NCBI RefSeq assembly: GCF_032854445.1
Contig: NC_088307.1
Coordinates: 24,129,953 to 24,193,952 of the forward strand
Direction: 5' to 3'
From: Liolophura sinensis
Taxonomy: Eukaryota; Mollusca; Polyplacophora; Chitonida; Chitonidae
DNA: 64,000 bases
This document shows, in pieces, positions 1 through 12,200 of this stretch. The notes beneath the pieces are model-generated. The model was not told the origin of the DNA and did no database searches. It saw nothing but the letters and a program-made list of their open reading frames with translations. Made by a program: the position numbers and the translations under genes. Numbering within the stretch: position 1 is the stretch's first letter; every line of letters starts with the position of its first letter.

Positions 1-153
1 ACTTTAATTCAAACATGGTTTTATTGGTCAAGGACTACATGTTGTCATCGTCTGGGAAAACCAGTTATAGCAGCTCTGCCAACAAATCTCTCCCCCACTG
101 CGCACCCCCATGCTCTCTGGATAGAGTATTTTATATCATTTCTGTGCTTTCAG

Positions 154-271
154 GTGTGAATACCGCAGATATCCTCACGGCTTACATATCCGCAATTAGA
201 GCCCTCAGAGTGCTGGACCCAGCAGGTGTCATCCTGGAACTGGTCTGTGAGCCTGTCAGGAAGTACCTCAG
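154..271 (+). CDS. ANAPC2: ANAPC2 exon a (first in window)
   Basis: Acceptor ...gtgctttcag before 154; donor ctcag/gtgagt after 271. It enters with two bases finishing a Gly codon and leaves after two bases of an Arg codon (AG), which the first base of the next exon (3810) completes as AGG. It encodes VNTADILTAY ... VCEPVRKYLR, helical cullin-repeat material just before the acidic linker. From about 191 onward the exon is the first unit of a 90-bp tandem array, so the donor used in vivo cannot be told from sequence alone. Confidence 0.9.
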
Positions 272-3200
272 GTGAGTCTGGTTGTCAGTTAACCTCAGAG
301 TGCTGGACCCAGCGGGTGTCATCCTGGAACTCGTCTGTGAGCCTGTCAGGAAGTACCTCAGGTGAGTCTGGTTGTCAGGTAACCTCAGAGTTCTGGTCCC
401 AGCAGGTGTCATTCTGGTACTGGCCTGTGAGGCTGTCAGGAAGTACCTCAGGCGAGTCTGGTTGTCAGGTAACCTGATGGTGCTGAACCACACAGGTGTC
501 ATCCTGGTACTGACCTGTGAGCCTGTCAGGAAGTACCTCAGGCGAGTCTGGTTGTCAGGTAACCTGATGGTGCTGAACCACACAGGTGTCATCCTGGTAC
601 TGGCCTGTGAGCCTGTCAGGAAGTACCTCAGGCGAGTCTGGTTGTCAGGTAACCTGAGGGTGCTGAACCCCACAGGTGTCATCCTGGTACTGGCCTGTGA
701 GCCTGTCAGGAAGTACCTCAGGTAGTCTGGTTGTCAGGTAACCTGAGGGTGCTGAACCCCACAGGTGTCATCCTGGTACTGGCCTGTGAGCCTGTTAGGT
801 TGTACCTCAGGCGAGTCTGGTTGTCAGGTAACCTGAGGGTGCTAAACCCCATAGGTGTCATTCTGGTACTGGCCTGTGAGCCTGTCAGGAAGTACCTCAG
901 GTGAGTCTGGTTGTCAGGTAACCTCAGAGTGCTGGACCCAGCGGGTGTCATCCTGGAACTCGTCTGTGAGCCTGTCAGGAAGTACCTCAGGTGAGTCTGG
1001 TTGTCAGGTAACCTCAGAGTTCTGGTCCCAGCAGGTGTCATTCTGGTACTGGCCTGTGAGGCTGTCAGGAAGTACCTCAGGCGAGTCTGGTTGTCAGGTA
1101 ACCTGAGGGTGCTGAACGACACAGGTGTCATCCTGGTACTGACCTGTGAGCCTGTCAGGAAGTACCTCAGGCGAGTCTGGTTGTCAGGTAACCTGATGGT
1201 GCTGAACCACACAGGTGTCATTCTGGTACTGGCCTGTGAGCCTGTCAGGAAGTACCTCAGGTGAGTCTGGTTGTCAGGTAACCTGAGGGTGCTGAACCCC
1301 ACAGGTGTCATCCTGGTACTGGCCTGTGAGCCTGTCAGGAAGTACCTCAGGTAGTCTGGTTGTCAGGTAACCTGAGGGTGCTGAACCCCACAGGTGTCAT
1401 CCTGGTACTGGCCTGTGAGCCTGTCAGGAAGTACCTCAGGGGAGTCTGGTTGTCAGGTAACCTCAGAGTTCTGGCCCCTTCTGGTGTTATCCTGGTACTG
1501 GCCTGTGAGCCTGTTAGGTAGTACCTCAGGTGAGTCTGGTTGTCAGGTAACCTCAGAGTTCTGGCCCCTTCTGGTGTCATCCTGGAACTGGTCTGTGAGG
1601 CTGTCAGGAAGTACCTCAGGTGAGTCTGGTTGTCAGGTAACCTGAGGGTGCTTAACGACACAGGTGTCATCCTGGTACTGGCCTGTGAGCCTGTTAGGTA
1701 GTACCTCAGGTGAGTCTGGTTGTCAGGTAACCTCAGATTGCTGAACCCCACAGGTGTCATCCTGGTACTGGTCTGTGAGCCTGTCAGGAAGTACCTCAGG
1801 TGAGTCTGGTTGTCAGGTAACCTCAGATTGCTGGACCCCACTGGTGTCATTCTGGTACTGGTCTGTGAGCCTGTCAGGAAGTACCTCAGGTGAGTCTGGT
1901 TGTCAGGTAACCTCAGATTGCTGAACCCCACAGGTGTCATCCTGGTACTGGTCTGTGAGCCTGTCAGGAAGTACCTCAGGTGAGTCTGGTTGTCAGGTAA
2001 CCTCAGATTGCTGGACCCCACTGGTGTCATCCTGGAACTGGTCTGTGAGCCTGTCAGGAAGTACCTCAGGTGAGTCTGGTTGTCAGGTAACCCCAGGATG
2101 CTGAACCCCACAGGTGTCATTCTGGTACTGGTCTGTGAGCCTGTCAGGAAGTACCTCAGATGAGTCTGGCTGAAACAGCTGAGAATGTTCATTACCAAAA
2201 AGTCTTCCTGGAGAAGTACATTTGTATATGCCCTGACTTGCATGATAAGCTGTTCACTACCAAAAAGTCTTCCTGGAGAAGTACATTTGTATATGCCCTG
2301 ACTTGCATGATAAGCTGTTCACTACCAAAAAGTCTTCCTGGAGAAGTACATTTGTATATGCCCTAACTTGCATGATAAGCTGTTCACTACCAAAAAGTCT
2401 TCCTGGAGAAGTACATTTGTATATGCCCTGACTTGCATGATAAGCTGTTCACTGCCAAAAAGTCTTCCTGGAGAAGTACATTTGTATATGCCCTGACTTG
2501 CATGATAAGCTGTTCACTACCAAAAAGTCTTTCTGGAGAAGTACATTTGTATATGCCCTGACTTGCATGATAAGCTGTTCACTACCAAAAAGTCTTCCTG
2601 GAGAAGTACATTTGTATATGCCCTGACTTGCATGATAAGCTGTTCACTACCAAAAAGTCTTCCCAGAGAAGTACATTTGTATATGCCCTGACTTGCATGA
2701 TAAGCTGTTCACTACCAAAAAGTCTTCCCAGAGAAGTACATTTGTATATGCCCTGACTTGCATGATAAGCTGTTCACTACCAAAAAGTCTTCCTGGAGAA
2801 GTACATTTGTATATGCCCTGACTTGCATGATAAGCTGTTCACTACCAAAAAGTCTTCCCAGAGAAGTACATTTGTATATGCCCTGACTTGCATGATAAGC
2901 TGTTCACTACCAAAAAGTCTTCCTGGAGAAGTACATTTGTATATGCCCTGACTTGCATGATAAGCTGTTCACTACCAAAAAGTCTTCCCAGAGAAGTACA
3001 TTTGTATATGCCCTGACTTGCATGATAAGCTGTTCACTACCAAAAAGTCTTCCTGGAGAAGTACATTTGTATATGCCCTGACTTGCATGATAAGCTGTTC
3101 ACTACCAAAAAGTCTTCCTGGAGAAGTACATTTGTATATGCCCTGACCCTGCATGATAAGCTGTTCACTACCAAAAAGTCTTCCTGGAGAAGTACATTTG

Positions 3201-6200
3201 TATGTGCCCTGTCTTGCATGATAAGCTGTTTTAAGAGTAGTAGAGTTTAAGATTGTTACTGGAGCCTTGATCCCAATGAGCAGTCAACAATTTCCTTTGG
3301 TTTTGTCTTCCTGGAGGTGTATTGGAGGCCCATTCAATATGATATACAACATAAGGCTTGATCTGAGATAACGTGCGTCACACATAGTTTGTCATGTTCT
3401 TCCTATAGCTTGCCGACATCGTTTTCCTCCAACTACGATTAGCGATTTTATAATGCGGTTAATGAATACAGCATTTCACTTGAATAACTGTATTTCACCT
3501 ACAGTCTGGTACATAAAAATACATGTTCAGAAGCAGCTAAAGCCTTAAAATGATCCGAAAACTTAAGTTTTACTGAAAGAAAAACTAATAAAACGTCACC
3601 GAAAACTGTTAAGTGGACCTATCAAAAGTGTAGGAATCAAACAGAATCAAACAAAATGTGTCACTTGGAACATGCTAAACTTAAGGTGAACTAGAGTGAT
3701 CAGTCAATCAGTTAACCCTGTATGGCCTGTCCTTTCTGAAAACCCATACAGAGATGCATGTACACTTTATGAATGAGTAAATTACGTATATGATCTGAAC
3801 GTTGTTTAGGTCTCGCTCGGACACGGTGAGATGCGTGGTGTCTAGTTTAACTGACGAAGGGAATAATGAGCTGTCTGATGAGCTTGTTAAGGGTCAGCCC
3901 CTGGTACTAGAGGACACGAGTAACAGTGATGATGAGGGGGAGGACTGGGAGAGCTGGATGCCTGACCCTGTGGATGCTGACAGTGGTGAGTATAGGGGAT
4001 GACCTCATCTGTAAAATGGGAGGAAGGGAAGGGGCTGTGGTCTAGTGCTAGAGGACAGGAGTAACAGTGATGATGAGGGGGAGGACTGGGAGAGCTGGAT
4101 GCCTGACCCTGTGGATGCTGACAGTGGTGAGTATAGGGGATGACCTCATCTGTAGAATGGGAGGAGGGGGAGGGGCTGTGGTCTAGTGATAGAGGACAGG
4201 AGTAACAGTGATGATGAGGGGGAGGACTGGGAGAGCTGGATGCCTGACCCTGTGGATGCTGACAGTGGTGAGTATAGGGGATGACCTCATCTGTAGAATG
4301 GGAGGAGGGGGAGGGGCTGTGGTCTTGTGCTAGAGGACAGGAGTAACAGTGATGATGAGGGGGAGGACTGGGAGAGCTGGATGCCTGACCCTGTGGATGC
4401 TGACAGTGGTGAGTATAGGAGATAACCTCACCTGTAGAATGGGAGGAGGGGGAGGGGTTGTGGTCTAGTGCTAGAGGACAGGAGTAACAGTGGTGATGAG
4501 GGGGAGGACTGGGAGAGCTGGATGCCTGACCCTGTGGATGCTGACAGTGGTGAGTATAGGGGATGACCTCATCTGTAGAATGGGAGGAGGGGGAGGGGCT
4601 GTGGTCTAGTGCTAGAGGACAGGAGTAACAGTGGTGATGAGGGGAGGACTGGGAGAGCTGGATGCCTGACCCTGTGGATGCTGACAGTGGTGAGTATAGG
4701 GGATAACCTCACCTGTAGAATGGGAGGAGGGGGAGGGGTTGTGGTCTAGTGCTAGAGGACACAAGTAACAGTGGTGATGAGGGGGAGGACTGGGAGAGCT
4801 GAATGCCTCACCCTATGGATGCTGACAGTGGTGAGTATAGGGGATAACCTCACCTGTAGAATGGGAGGAGGGGGAGGGGTTGTGGTCTAGTGCTAGAGGA
4901 CACAAGTAACAGTGGTGATGAGGGGGAGGACTGGGAGAGCTGAATGCCTCACCCTATGGATGCTGATGGTGGTTAGTATAGGAGATAACCTCACCTGTAG
5001 AATGGGAGGAGGGGGAGGGGTTGTGGTCTAGTGCTAGAGGACAGGAGTAACAGTGATGATGAGGCGGAGGACTGGGAAATCTGGATGCCTGACCCTGTGG
5101 ATTCTGACAGTGGTGAGTATAGGAGATAACCTCACCTGTAGAATGGGAGGAAGGGGAGGGGCTGTGGTCTAGTGCTAGAGGACAGGAGTAACAGTGGTGA
5201 TGAGGGGGAGGACTGGGAGAGCTGGATGCCTGACCCTTTGGATGCTGATGATGGTTAGTATAGGAGATAACCTCACCTGTGGAATGGGAGGAGGGGGAGG
5301 GGCTGTGGTCTAGTGCTAGAGGACAGGAGTAACAGTGGTGATGAGGGGGAGGACTGGGAGAGCTGGATGCCTGACCCTGTGGATGCTGACAGTGGTAATT
5401 ACCTGGAGATGTTTGTAAACTCCACCAAGCAGAATTTAGAGCCTTGCAAAATGTCATACTGTGTGTCCAGTGGCCTGTTCTTTAAAATTGTTCCAATTTT
5501 TTTTTACAGGACAACTTTCCTGTACTCTTGATGTCTGTGAAATCCAATCGCAGAGTTTGTATAGGGCCTTGGAAATCATGAAAAGCCTGGAAAATTAGGG
5601 GATTTTGTAGTTCAACTTTAAAACGACTTGACATTGAGACTACAGAACCAACCCAGGCAACTGTTCATAGTATCCTGACATTCTATTGGGAGAAATGTGT
5701 TCTCGAACAATTATCAAATTGCTTAGTATGCTAATTCGTAGAAGTGAAACAGAGTTAAATGAATTGAAATCATTTTACATTGCTCTAAGTGAGGATAAGT
5801 GTAGAATGTTTGTTGCAAGTTGCCAGGAAAATGTGAATTTTGGACCTGGAGAAGTCTTGAGAAAGTCAGGAAATACGCTTGATGTGTACCAACCTGTGGA
5901 TGTATTTCTATTGCATGGCATGTATCCAGACATCTTCTATCTCTGCACTGTAAACAAGCTCAGATGGATACAAACCAACACACCAAGCAAATTCACTAAG
6001 CAAAAAATATCTCTGGAGTTAGGGTATGTCTGAAGGTTTGCTCTTGCAACAGTGGAGTGGACCTCAGCTAATGAGATTGCAGGATCAAGTCCAGTGCAGG
6101 GAAATGCAGTTTAGTATGGATTTATGTTTTCTCCAGTAAGTTCATGGATCTTAGATGATAAATAATTTTGATGAATTGGTAGGGTTGTTTTAGGCTGGCC

Positions 6201-9200
6201 TAATCATTTCCTTACAGGAAAAGAAAGCGTAAAAAAGGGTGCAAATTTCAGCTTAATGAGCATGAAAAGTTGATGTGTACAAGTTGTCTTGAGTATTTTT
6301 TTTCCAGTTGTTCTTTAAAGAGAAAAGGACATTTGTAAATAATTTTTGTGAGGTAACTATACCTTTTGGTATATATTGCCATGAGTAATAATCTTTTTAA
6401 TAAGAATAAAACAAAAGTATGATTAAAATTCTGGTTGAACACCATTTTTAGGTTAAAAGATCAGATTTTAACCGCAAAGAAATTTATTACACAAGCCTTT
6501 CGCATCCTCACTTGGAACATAATTATACTCAGAAAATATATGCTCAGAGTTGGTTCCCAGATTCCCACTTTTACAAAAATAATTTTCAAATGCCCTTTTC
6601 TCTTTAAAGAAAAACTAAAAAGAAAACATTGAAGGCCATATTTGCAATAACTTTTCACACTCCTTTTATCTGAAGTATACACGATTTGTACGGTTTGCGC
6701 CGTACCACCTTATCCATTCCAGCTGACGCGTCCAAAAGTCATCGTGCCTCTGACATCATTAGCATGCTTGTGAATATCTATGGTAGCAAAGAGCTGTTTG
6801 TGAACGAGTACCGCACGCTCCTGGCCGACCGCATCCTGACGCAGTTCAACTACGAGACCGGGCGAGAAATTCGTTACCTGGAACTCCTCAAGTTGATGTT
6901 TGGAGACGCTCAGCTGCATTACTGCGAGGTGATGCTCAAGGATGTGGCTGATTCTCGGCGTATCAACGGACACATAACGGAGGAGAGGAAGAAACTCAAA
7001 CAGACAGATGAGGTATGTTAAGATTGGCGAGTCTACCGTGTAAGATTGTCTGAGATTGTCTAAGATTGACCACAGTAGTTATGGAAGTGTTATCAATGAT
7101 CCAAAGAAAAGGTCAGTTTGCAGTGAAATTTAGTGACAAACTTTGTCAGTGGTCGTCTTGGAAAGGACTCGCAATGCTGCGTTATGCGCATTTGCCGTAG
7201 TGACATATGTCTTCACAATGTGACGCCATGGGCGTTACACCAGGTGTACCTTACTGCTTCGTAAGAGGGGCTCCTGGCTATGGTTATTTATTTTATTTAT
7301 TTATTTGATTGATGTTTTACTTTCAAGACTATTTGAATTCAGGGGTTGAAATAACGCCTGTCTACCTGTCGGCGACAGGTCACTAAAAATTCACACGGCC
7401 TCTGACATTATAAGGTAGGCTTAATAAGTTTACAATCACATGTAAGTCAATATCCATACATGCCTATGTTTGTGAAGTTTGTATATTTTCTTGGCGTTCC
7501 TATAGTCAAATTGCTATTGCACTGGGTTAAGATGTCATTTAGTGGATTGGGCAGTCATCAATGAACGCTATCAATTCTGAGATCAGATGTACCTTCAACA
7601 TAGAAGAATGCGCGCTGGTTATCACAGCAGTGGCAAAATTAGATCTGCAAGAAGCACTTTTAATTTTTTCGCAAGGGTCCACAGCTATGACGAAACAAAC
7701 AGCATCAACAAGTGCCAGTCAACCTGAACTTGAACACAGTCAGCCTAAAGCAGGGAATTTATCAAAAATTGAAGTGTCATGCACGACTCAGGAGTCTCTC
7801 ACCATCGCATTTGTAATCGGTACGAGTTGCTGGGCACCATCACATAAATTAGATCTTCTTGAGTATAGCGTGAAACACCAGTCAGTTAATAAATAATAAA
7901 ATGTAAAGTTAATATTTATAGTCCTGCCCTCTTCCTATCCCCCAAAAGGGTACAGCTTTAGGGCAGCATTGCTAACTTTTCTAACTTGAGGACTGCGTGT
8001 GGGGTAAAGGGGAGCAACTCAAGACACACAAACATATATTAGCACACACAGACTGAATGCATTTTCTTGAAGGGGAAACGCATGGGTACACAAGTACGGA
8101 CTGAACTCCCGCATGTAAGTTTTGTTTTGAAGATCGACTGTGCAGAAGTCCCAGTCTCAACAGAAAATTGAATAAAAAGGAAAATGCAACTGAAACCAAA
8201 TATTCTTGTAACACGTTCAACTAATATTGTTTTACCAAGGTGGCAATGTTGACGGAAAATAATTTGGCCAAACTGAAATTATGTGTTCACAAAGCGCAAC
8301 AATGGCCATCTATAGTATTAGCACAGATTCTAGACTTTCTGAAAGTCAGACTGATGGGGACAGGTAGATACCTGTAGGTGACGGGTACAAAAAAAATCTA
8401 CATGTCTCTGTGACAGGCGGTTTTAAAAAAACATTTCTACCCCTGCACTTGTACTGTGGCAGCCAGCATTATGGTGGGAGGAACTGGCTAATGTTTGTGT
8501 GTGACATGTCAAAGGGATCTTGATCAAAGTTGTCCAGGAAGGTCCAGTGAGCCATGAATTTTACTGAGTCATTTTACCAGAGGTTATGTCAGAAATGTCA
8601 TATTTATTTGCTTTAAATTTGATATCAGCCCAGGTGGGTACCACGCCAGCATGGCACAATGACCCAATAACCAATGCAGTTGTTGTGACTTCCTCTCCAC
8701 CGGTACGTGAGAAAGTCTGCCTTGCAACCGTCCTGGGGATGGTCGTGGGTTTCCCCTGGGCTCTGCCCAATTTCCTCCCACTAAAAAGCTGGTCTCCGTC
8801 ATATAAATGAAATATATCTTGAGTACCGGTACAGTGTAAAAAACCAATCAAATAAATAAATCAATCATTCAGTCCATGACTGTCGGGTTCTACAGTACGT
8901 ATGTGTCCCACCCACAGGTTGGGGTGAATGCAATGATCCTGTCGGCTCAGTTCTGGCCATCATTCCGTGAGGAGAAGATAACTCTGCCCGCTGAGTTGCA
9001 GCAGGGACTGGAGGAGTACACCAAGCAGTATGAGGCTCTGAAGGGGAATCGTACTCTTTCCTGGAAACCTCACCTGGGTGAGATTTTATGATTCTCTATT
9101 TGCTGGTGTGGGTCTTAAATAACATACTTTTTATTTATTTATTTATTTATTTATTTGTAGTTCTTAACATGTAGAACAATTATAGAAAAACTTGGTTTTA

Positions 9201-12200
9201 CATCATTGGGGCCAAACATTATGAGGTTTGTTTAGAAATCCTATCGTGTAATTGAAACATTTAGTGGTGTGAAAAGAACATCTAGAACTCGTAGCCTAAC
9301 CGTTGATTTTACAAGTCTAAAAGGAAATACACACATCTCAGGTTATCGGTTGTTTGTAAGTGACCTAAAATTTCTCCCATGATTAAGTTGTGCAGGTCAG
9401 AGCTCTGTTGATCAGAGAAAGGTGTTTTGGGCTTTTTTGGAAGATAGGGTGATTTCCCACTAGAAATTCTAACACTAAAATATTATTTTACAACATTTAT
9501 TTGCCTCTATAATTAAACTTTTGGGGCAAAATTTTAGGTCATTTACGTTTAAACTGTGTTAGGGGGACTGTTGCATAGACGAGGGGGTTAGCATGGCAGG
9601 GCAGAGTAATGACCCAGGAGCCTCCCACTATTGTGGTCCCCATGAGTTCAAGTCTAGCTCATGCTGGCTTCCTCTTCAGCAGTTCGTGGGAAGCTCTGCC
9701 CCCCCAACCTGCAAATGGTCGTGGGTTTCACACAGTCTCTGCCAGGTTTTCTCCCACCATAATGCTGGCCGCTGTCATTTAAGTGAAATATTCTTCAGTA
9801 GAGCGAAAAAAGTAATCATATAAATAAATAAACTTTAGGCGATACTCTTGCAGCAGCCTGTGTGAATTTGTAGGGAAAAAATTCATAATTGACATTGGAG
9901 GTGTGTTGAATTCCACACTTAGAATTTTTAAAAATTCTTCCAGGATTGTTGAGTATAGACATTGAGCTGAAGGACAGAACTCTCAACTTTACAGTGTCCC
10001 CTCTTCATGCTGCTATCATCATGCAGTTCCAAAACCAAGGTATGTAAACAATGTGGGTGCTACCTTCATCTACCTGATGTGTAAACATGCAGCATTGATG
10101 TGGATATTTATTAAAGCAGAGACTTGGAAATAATGGGAAATTTAAGTAAAAACAGACGTAAATTTGGGATCGCAGATGACCCTCATGAAGTAATTAGCCC
10201 GTATTTAAACTTTAGATGTCAAAAGTTGGACTCACCAACTTACCAACAGAGCAGCATAAATTGTCACTGGTAAAAATAATGGAAACTTGTCAATTTGATA
10301 CCTACATGACAAACCGATAAATAAATTATGCTAGCAAAATAAAGTTTTAAATCTTAAAATTTTGGTTTCATTCTGCATAGTTCGATGGAGTGTGGAAGCT
10401 TTGAGTGGTGTTCTCCAGACTCCAGTGTCAGCATTGCGCCGGAAAATCACCTACTGGCAGAGCCAGGGATTACTAAGGGAGGAAACTCCGGATGTCTTTG
10501 TCCTGATAGAGGAGCACAAGGGACCTCAGCAGGAAGTTATCTTGGCAGATGAAGAAGAGACAGAGTCTGCAATGGCATCTGCACATGCTCAGCGAGAAGA
10601 ACAGTTCCAGGTAGAGATTGTTGTGAAAATACATGCATATCAAAAGTGTGAAAATTGTCTGAAAAATAATTTATTTGGTCTCAGGATCAGGAATCTACTT
10701 TAAACTTAAGACAGACTTGGCTTTATCTCTAAAACACTTTACTGCATTAATATTGTGACCTACCTTAGTAGTTATTATTTTAATACTTAATTGTTGTCTT
10801 AGACACAAGTGACAAAATTGAAAAGTAGGGTTTAACTTCAAATACGTTCAGGAATAATAAGTTAAGACTAACTCAAGAAGATACAGGAGGCTACAATGAT
10901 GGATACTTATGAGTGGTCAAGTACTGGTCAGTCAAGTGTCAGTTGTCAGTGACTGAGTGGGGCTTCATGCCTGGGTGGGACTTCATGCCTGGGTGGGGCT
11001 TCATGCCTGGGTGGGACTTCATGCCAGGGTGGGGCTTCAGGCCTGAGCTGGACTTCATTCCTGTGCTGGACTTCATGCCGGGGTGGGACTTCCTTCCTGA
11101 GTGGGGCTTCATGCCTGGGTGGGGCTTCATGCCTGGGAGGGACTTCATTCCTGGGTGGGGCATCATGCCTGGGTGGGGCTTCATGCCTGAGTGGTACTTC
11201 ATGCCAGGGTGGGACTTCATGCCTGAGTGGGGCTTCAGGCCTGAGCTGGACTTCAGGCCTGTGCTGGATTTCTTGCCTGAGCTGGACTTCATGCCTGGGA
11301 GGGGCTTCTTTCCTGAGTGGGGCTTCATGCCTAGGTGGGGCTTCATGCTTGGGTAGGGTATCATGCTTGGGTGGGGCTTCACGCCTGGGTAGGACATCAT
11401 GCCTGGGTAATGCATCGTGCATGGGGTTTAATGCCAGGGTGGAGTTTCCTGCCTGAGTGGGCTTCATGCCAGGGTGGGGTTTCATGCCTGAGTGGGGCTT
11501 CATGCCTTGGTGAGGCGTCATGCCTGGTCGCTTCAGCATTAATGCAAGCCAGTTGTATAGTTATTCCTCCATTTGGACTGATTAAAGGACAACACAGCAC
11601 CTGGCTAAAACATATTTCATTCAAAAGCAGGATGGTCAAGCTTTCTAAAAAGTATCACACTTTATTATTTTAATGAGATTTCACCGAATAGCATGTAGAA
11701 CAAAATGACAATGCTGCACAAATGGCTGGTGTGAATCGAGGCAACCATCTTGAGAATTTTATCCAATCAGGTTTCCGTGGCACAGGCTGTGACCTATGAT
11801 TCACCCATTCACTCCATGAAGTGACTTATCGAAACACACAACTACTCTATAAGACATCGTTTTGGAGATCGTTTACAATGATTTATTTACGTGCAGCCGA
11901 AGGGCCATTTCACACAGTGGTCTGTACCATTTTTGGACCACCACAGACATAAAATAAGTTGATTTACAAGATGTGGTAATATTCAATGACGGTATCGCAA
12001 ATTAGGTCAGACAGTAGCATACCATCTCGGCCCAAAACGCATTCCTCTCCCGAAGAGACCTCAAATTATGCAAATATACTTTTTGTCGTTCATGTTAGCG
12101 TATAGTCAGCACGCAGTTGCTAAATAACAAATGTCAGAGTCAGTTAAAACTTCATTAGGCGATGCTGAAGGTTTATGGGAATGAGAACTTCATTCATGAG

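Noticed and set aside
182-2243. Minus-strand open frames of 166-298 codons with LRLPDNQTHLRYFLTGSQ-like repeats
   Set aside because: They are the complement of the 90-bp array, whose length is a multiple of three; no splice signals or non-repetitive coding context support them.
4954-5457. Minus-strand Ser/Pro/His-rich frame of 167 codons
   Set aside because: Antisense of the 141-bp array.
5686-6033. 115-codon + frame in an ANAPC2 intron
   Set aside because: No recognised motif, AT-rich codon use, no repeat or splice evidence; a transposon fragment is possible but unsupported.
7561-7896. 111-codon + frame in an ANAPC2 intron
   Set aside because: Ends inside a SINE tail and shows no family resemblance.
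8561-8851. Overlapping 74-96-codon frames on both strands
   Set aside because: Shadows of a diverged family A SINE; the same applies to frames at 36751-37067, 54803-55167 and 61458-61827.
10939-11539. Proline/methionine-rich repeat proteins on both strands over the 18-bp array
   Set aside because: A by-product of a period divisible by three; it lies within an ANAPC2 intron.
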